Part shown: positions 60,511-64,000 of the stretch, one piece after another
How the letters are laid out: every line of letters starts with the position of its first letter
Position numbering within the stretch: position 1 is the stretch's first letter
Assembly (NCBI GenBank): GCA_024233085.1
Contig: JACKQC010000017.1
Span: 68,019 to 132,018, forward strand
DNA from: Akkermansiaceae bacterium
GTDB lineage: Bacteria > Verrucomicrobiota > Verrucomicrobiia > Verrucomicrobiales > DEV007
DNA: 64,000 bases
Direction: 5' to 3'
Position numbers and translations under genes: made by a program
The notes under the pieces: model-generated
What the model saw: the letters and a program-made list of their open reading frames with translations, nothing else
What the model was told of the DNA's origin: nothing
The model's database searches: none

Positions 60511-62124
60511 TCAAGGCGCCGCCAGGCCGGCTTTCACCATCCGCTCCCTGCTCCATCGGGGGCGAATCCGTGCGGCGGTGGGTTTGCCGGTTTCCCGGTC
60601 GAATTCGTCCGCCGTCCGCAGATCGGGCGTGGTGTCGCCGGTGCGGCGTTCCCAGGCGTCGAGTACTTCGCGCAGGGTTTCGAGCACCACTTCGTGTTGA
60701 CCGTCCGTCGCGAGGTTGTGCAACTCATAGGGGTCGGCGATCGTGTCGTAGAGTTCTTCCCGCGGCCGGGGCTCGGTGAAACAGGCTCGCTGATGGGGTA
60801 GCAGACGGTTTTCTCGATTCAGTTTCACCATGGCCTCGTAGGTCGGGCTGCGCACCGCGTCGGCCGGCGGCGTGAGGGGCAGGTCCTCGTAGGCGTTCCG
60901 GATGTATTTGTAGCGCTCGTTGCGGACGGCGCGGGCGTGATCCTCGAAGTCATGCCAGTTTTTCTCGGCAAAGACGAACTCGCGGATGGCGGCTTCGGGA
61001 TTTTCCAGCAGGGGCAGAAAACTGCGTCCCTCGAAGCTGTCGATCTTTTCCACCAGGCCGGCCGCGGCGAGAAAAGTCGGTCCGATGTCGATGGAACTCA
61101 CCAATCTCCCGCAGACCGAGCCTGCTTCCACCTTTCCCGGCCAGCGAACGATCCATGGCGTGCGGATGCCGCTGTCGTAAAGCGTTGTCTTGTCGCGGGG
61201 AAAGGGGCGGCCGTTGTCGCTGATGAAGAGGATCAGCGTTTTGTCGAGAATTTTCTGGTTTTTCAGCTCTTCCAGGACTTTTCCGACAAATCGATCGAGC
61301 CGGGAGATTTCATCGTAGTAGAGCCCGTAGTCGGCTCGGATTTCCGGCGTGTCGGGATGGTAGGGCGCCAGGTGGACGTCTTCGGGCCGATGGGGATCGG
61401 GGATCGCGCCCTGGTGGTAGTCGCGATGAGGATCGAGCGCCGCGAGCCAGACGAAGAAGGGCCGGTCCTTTGGCCGGTCCTTCAGTAGCGGCACCCAATC
61501 CGCGCAACCGCTCTGGGCGTCACCTTCGAGCGACTCCTGAAACTTGCCCGCTTCGCCGTCCTTGCCCGTCGGGAGCTGGAAGCCCGAAGTGTCCACTTCG
61601 CGGATTTCGTCGAAGCGATCCCGGATTTCGTCTCCGAGATGCCACTTGCCGGCCGCGGCGGTCCAGTAACCCGCTTCCTTGAGTTTCTCGACGAAGGTCA
61701 CCTGACTTCCAGGCACGGGCCAATGAAGCTCCTCCGCGCCGGTATTGTGGGGGTAGCGGCCGGTGATGATGCTGGCCCGGCTCGGCGAGCAGGAGCTGAT
61801 GGTGAGAAAAGCCTGGTTGAAACGCATGCCTTCGCTGGCCAGGCGACGGAGATTCGGCGTGCGGATGCCGTCGTTGCCGTAGGGCTCGCTGTCGTCCCAG
61901 GCCATGTCGTCCGCCAGGATGAAGACCAGGTTCGGCCGGGGATCGGGCGCGTCCGATTCCTTTTTTTCCGCCTGATCGGACTTGCCGTCCGGGGAGGGCT
62001 TCAGCTCGCGGGGGCGGTCGTTTTTTTTCTCCGCCGCGGTGGCGGAGGAAAGCGCGAAGACGAGGGCACAACCGCCCAGAAAAACGAGGCGCGCGATCGT
62101 TCCGGATTCGCGTTGAAAATTCAT
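60511..62124 (-). CDS. Secreted sulfatase (formylglycine type)
   Basis: The 537-residue protein has a signal peptide (LVFLGGCALVFALSSATA-AE) and a Lys/Pro-rich linker. The type I sulfatase domain has PNLVFILADDMAWDDSEPYG (metal-binding Asp pair), the activation motif SSCSPSRASIITGRYPHNTG (Cys becomes formylglycine) and GKWHLGD. Later motifs include RDKTTLYDSGIRTPWIVRWP. It belongs to the N-sulfoglucosamine sulfohydrolase/heparan-sulfatase-like group common in marine Verrucomicrobiota. It converges on the radical SAM gene with 2 bp between stop codons. Confidence 0.93.
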   Translation of the reverse strand: MNFQRESGTIARLVFLGGCALVFALSSATAAEKKNDRPRELKPSPDGKSDQAEKKESDAPDPRPNLVFILADDMAWDDSEPYGNDGIRTPNLRRLASEGMRFNQAFLTISSCSPSRASIITGRYPHNTGAEELHWPVPGSQVTFVEKLKEAGYWTAAAGKWHLGDEIRDRFDEIREVDTSGFQLPTGKDGEAGKFQESLEGDAQSGCADWVPLLKDRPKDRPFFVWLAALDPHRDYHQGAIPDPHRPEDVHLAPYHPDTPEIRADYGLYYDEISRLDRFVGKVLEELKNQKILDKTLILFISDNGRPFPRDKTTLYDSGIRTPWIVRWPGKVEAGSVCGRLVSSIDIGPTFLAAAGLVEKIDSFEGRSFLPLLENPEAAIREFVFAEKNWHDFEDHARAVRNERYKYIRNAYEDLPLTPPADAVRSPTYEAMVKLNRENRLLPHQRACFTEPRPREELYDTIADPYELHNLATDGQHEVVLETLREVLDAWERRTGDTTPDLRTADEFDRETGKPTAARIRPRWSRERMVKAGLAAP

Positions 62125-62252
62125 GCCGGCGGAGAATCAAGCAAAGCCCGGCCCGTTTGCCAATGCCGGAAACGGGTTCGGCGGGGTGAATCCGCGAATT
62201 TTCAAATGAAGGCTGGATTTCCGCCGCCCGATTTGATTGACTGACGCGAATC

Positions 62253-63758
62253 ATGAATGGTCGGTTGCCCCTCATTCTATCCGCCGCCGTGCTCGTTTTC
62301 GGCGCCGCGCCGGAAACCGCGCGCGCCGAGGAGCATCCCGTGCGGGAATGGACCAACACCGCGGGAAAAACGATTCCGGCCCGGTTGATCAGCGCGACGG
62401 CCGACGCGGTGAGTCTGAAACTGCGGGACGGTCGGGTGGCGGAGGTGAAACTCGACACCCTGTCCGAAGCCGACCGCGCCTACGTCGCCGATCTCCGGAA
62501 AACGGGGCAAGCCATGAAGGCCGGGACTCTGCCCGACGAAACCGAGATCGACAAGAGCGTGCCGGTCGAGGGCGGTCCCCGGGTTTTCCTGACGCCGCAT
62601 TTCCGGTTCGAGTGCGACCAGGGCGTCACCCAGGGTTTCATCGCCGAGGCCGCGCGGGTTTTCGAGGGCACGCTGCACGCGATCGACCGGTTGCCCATCG
62701 GTCTGAAGCCGAAGCCGCCCGAGGGCATGACCCGCTACGAAAGTTTTTTCCTGAGCCGCGAGTCCTTCGAGCAAAAGATCGGCAACTCCCTGCCCTCGAT
62801 CCCCGGCCAATACATCGCCGGAGTATACATCCCGAAGGAGAAGGCCATCCTCGTGCCCTTTTCCTCCATTGGCGCGCAGGAGAACGGCAGCCGGAAAACG
62901 CTCAGGCGCACGAGCGACACCAGCACCCTGATTCACGAGATTACCCATCAGGTCATGCACGACTGGCTGGGACTCACGCCCATGTGGCTGGCCGAAGGAA
63001 TGTCCGAATACATGGCCGCCGTTCCATATCAGAACGGGCGCTTCGAATTTAGGAACGCCGAGCGCGGGCTGAAGGAAACCCTCGGATCGAAGTATCGCGA
63101 CGAACCCGTCAGCATGATTCATCCCGCCGACCTCATCGAAGCCACACCCGCCGCCTGGAGTGGCAGTCTCAACGAATACCGGTCCGCGATGCTGCTGACG
63201 TACTACTTCGTCCACCTCGACCGCGGCGGACAGGGCGAGGCGCTGACCGCTTATTTCCATTTCCTCGAGCAGGGCCGCACCGAGGCCGACTCCTTCATCA
63301 CGGAATACAATTCCGCCGTGGCGGATTTCGAGAAGAAACGCGTCGCCTACAACGAGGCGGTCGACACCTACAACGCCGATCTGCGGCAGTTCAAGCGCGC
63401 CGTGGACGACTACAATTCCCGCATCGGCGAGTACAACCAGCAGGTCCGCGACGGCGTTCCGGAGAATCGCCGAGTCGTTGTCGGCGCCGAACCGAAGGCG
63501 CCAACGCCCCCCGGCGAATTGGCGGTGCCCGAAATCCTCGCCAAGAACACCGGGGGCGGCCCGGTGGATCTGTTCGCGCTCGCCAACGCCAAGGGGCGCC
63601 CCGCTCTGTACCGGGGGATCGAGGGCGAGCAACTCGGCGAAAACGTCAAAGCCGCCTTCGAGGCGATCGGCATCAAGGTCACCCTCGAGCCGATGGGCGA
63701 CTATCCGTTGAAGACCCGGACCCGGGGAATCGCCTCTCCGGTTCCGCCGGGGGAATGA
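62253..63758 (+). CDS. Secreted SHD1-domain protein with gluzincin-type metallopeptidase domain
   Basis: The 501-residue protein has a signal peptide (LPLILSAAVLVFGAAPETARA). An SHD1-like domain follows (about 29-80; REWTNTAGKTIPARLISATA, VKLDTLSEADRAYVADL). A peptidase domain comes next with HEITHQVMHDWLG (HExxH) and WLAEGMSEYMA carrying the third ligand Glu (about 225-260). A Tyr/Asn-rich coiled segment (YNEAVDTYNADLRQFKRAVD, about 365-415) and a C-terminal domain end the chain. SHD1 is widespread in PVC secreted proteins; substrate unknown. Confidence 0.85.
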   Translation: MNGRLPLILSAAVLVFGAAPETARAEEHPVREWTNTAGKTIPARLISATADAVSLKLRDGRVAEVKLDTLSEADRAYVADLRKTGQAMKAGTLPDETEIDKSVPVEGGPRVFLTPHFRFECDQGVTQGFIAEAARVFEGTLHAIDRLPIGLKPKPPEGMTRYESFFLSRESFEQKIGNSLPSIPGQYIAGVYIPKEKAILVPFSSIGAQENGSRKTLRRTSDTSTLIHEITHQVMHDWLGLTPMWLAEGMSEYMAAVPYQNGRFEFRNAERGLKETLGSKYRDEPVSMIHPADLIEATPAAWSGSLNEYRSAMLLTYYFVHLDRGGQGEALTAYFHFLEQGRTEADSFITEYNSAVADFEKKRVAYNEAVDTYNADLRQFKRAVDDYNSRIGEYNQQVRDGVPENRRVVVGAEPKAPTPPGELAVPEILAKNTGGGPVDLFALANAKGRPALYRGIEGEQLGENVKAAFEAIGIKVTLEPMGDYPLKTRTRGIASPVPPGE

Positions 63759-63791
63759 CTCATTTCCCTTCTCCAGCCGCCAACTGGTCTT

Positions 63792-64000
63792 TTACTCAGG
63801 GCGCTTCAGGGAAAACTCGCCGTGGTCGCCGCTGGATGAGCGAAAGGTGGCCTCGAAGTCGTTGCCCCGGATTCGGCCGTCGTGGGTGAAGGTGCCGAAG
63901 GAGCCGAGATCCTTTTCGCCGGTCACGCGGTAGCCGGCTCCACCGTCGGATTTCACCGTGTAATCGGCCGCGAAACCGCCGCTGAGGAAATTTTTCCAGG
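63792..64000 (-). CDS. C-terminal fragment of an unrecognised protein
   Basis: The last 68 codons of a gene entering from beyond the window read GGFAADYTVKSDGGAGYRVT, then GEKDLGSFGTF, EATFRSSSGDHGEFSLKRPE and stop TAA at 63792-63794. The alternating polar/hydrophobic strands look like a small beta-sheet domain. It converges on the SHD1 gene. Nothing more can be said. Confidence 0.6.
   Translation of the reverse strand, partial: WKNFLSGGFAADYTVKSDGGAGYRVTGEKDLGSFGTFTHDGRIRGNDFEATFRSSSGDHGEFSLKRPE

Overview
This is a GC-rich chromosomal segment of a Gram-negative bacterium, most likely a verrucomicrobial member of the PVC superphylum. That assignment is an inference from content: a DUF2341/LamG/ExbB fusion, DUF3500 and DUF6807 secreted proteins, Planctomycete-type cytochrome c proteins (one fused to leucine-rich repeats), an SHD1-domain peptidase, a sulfatase, and lipid and riboflavin genes typical of a diderm. 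Most of the window is a housekeeping chromosome and no prophage, integrase, transposase or CRISPR array is visible.

Layout. 1-4.8 kb (-): a two-partner-secretion-type outer-membrane transporter followed by ExbB (fused to sugar-binding-like domains), ExbD and TonB. 5-6 kb (+): a frameshifted DUF1460 gene. 6-17.4 kb (-): HIT protein, an ATP-cone-like orphan, nrdR with NrdR-like boxes, topB, dprA, aroB, miaA, an RRM protein with a long leader, two CNNM/CorC proteins and tRNA-Leu(CAA). 17.5-24.6 kb (-): aroE, gltX, a small-ORF/ncRNA locus, tatD, fabH, plsX, rpmF, yceD, coaD. 24.8-28.3 kb: a HEAT lipoprotein and a secreted protein (-) and a Tat-exported DUF3500 protein (+).

28.4-43.8 kb (-): a complete type I secretion locus (TolC, LapB-type ABC transporter, HlyD) ending in a ~3277-residue BapA/LapA-like adhesin. 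It is driven from an AT-rich, palindrome-packed promoter island. 43.9-51.5 kb: panB, a small lipoprotein, a cdsA/plsC/CDP-alcohol transferase cluster, a DUF6807 protein, argA, a secreted endo/exonuclease-phosphatase and two tatA paralogues. 51.7-64 kb: two cytochrome c proteins, ribH-ribBA, a cupin, dhaK-dhaL, a lipoprotein with a PD-(D/E)xK-like motif, an AhbC/NirJ-type radical SAM enzyme, a sulfatase, an SHD1 metallopeptidase and a truncated gene.

The most unusual feature is a family of short intergenic repeats at six loci (about 11.5, 17.5, 27.1, 38.3, 52.2 and 57.2 kb). Each has two or three 19-bp near-palindromes (consensus GASYCAAC-AGG-GTTRRGTC) whose 9-bp cores always repeat with exactly 22-bp spacing, in either orientation. 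Other items of note are a perfect intrinsic terminator inside a signal-peptide coding sequence (50.83 kb), a candidate structured small RNA between tatD and gltX, and the AT-rich promoter island upstream of the adhesin export operon. Everything was read by eye, and no database search was possible.
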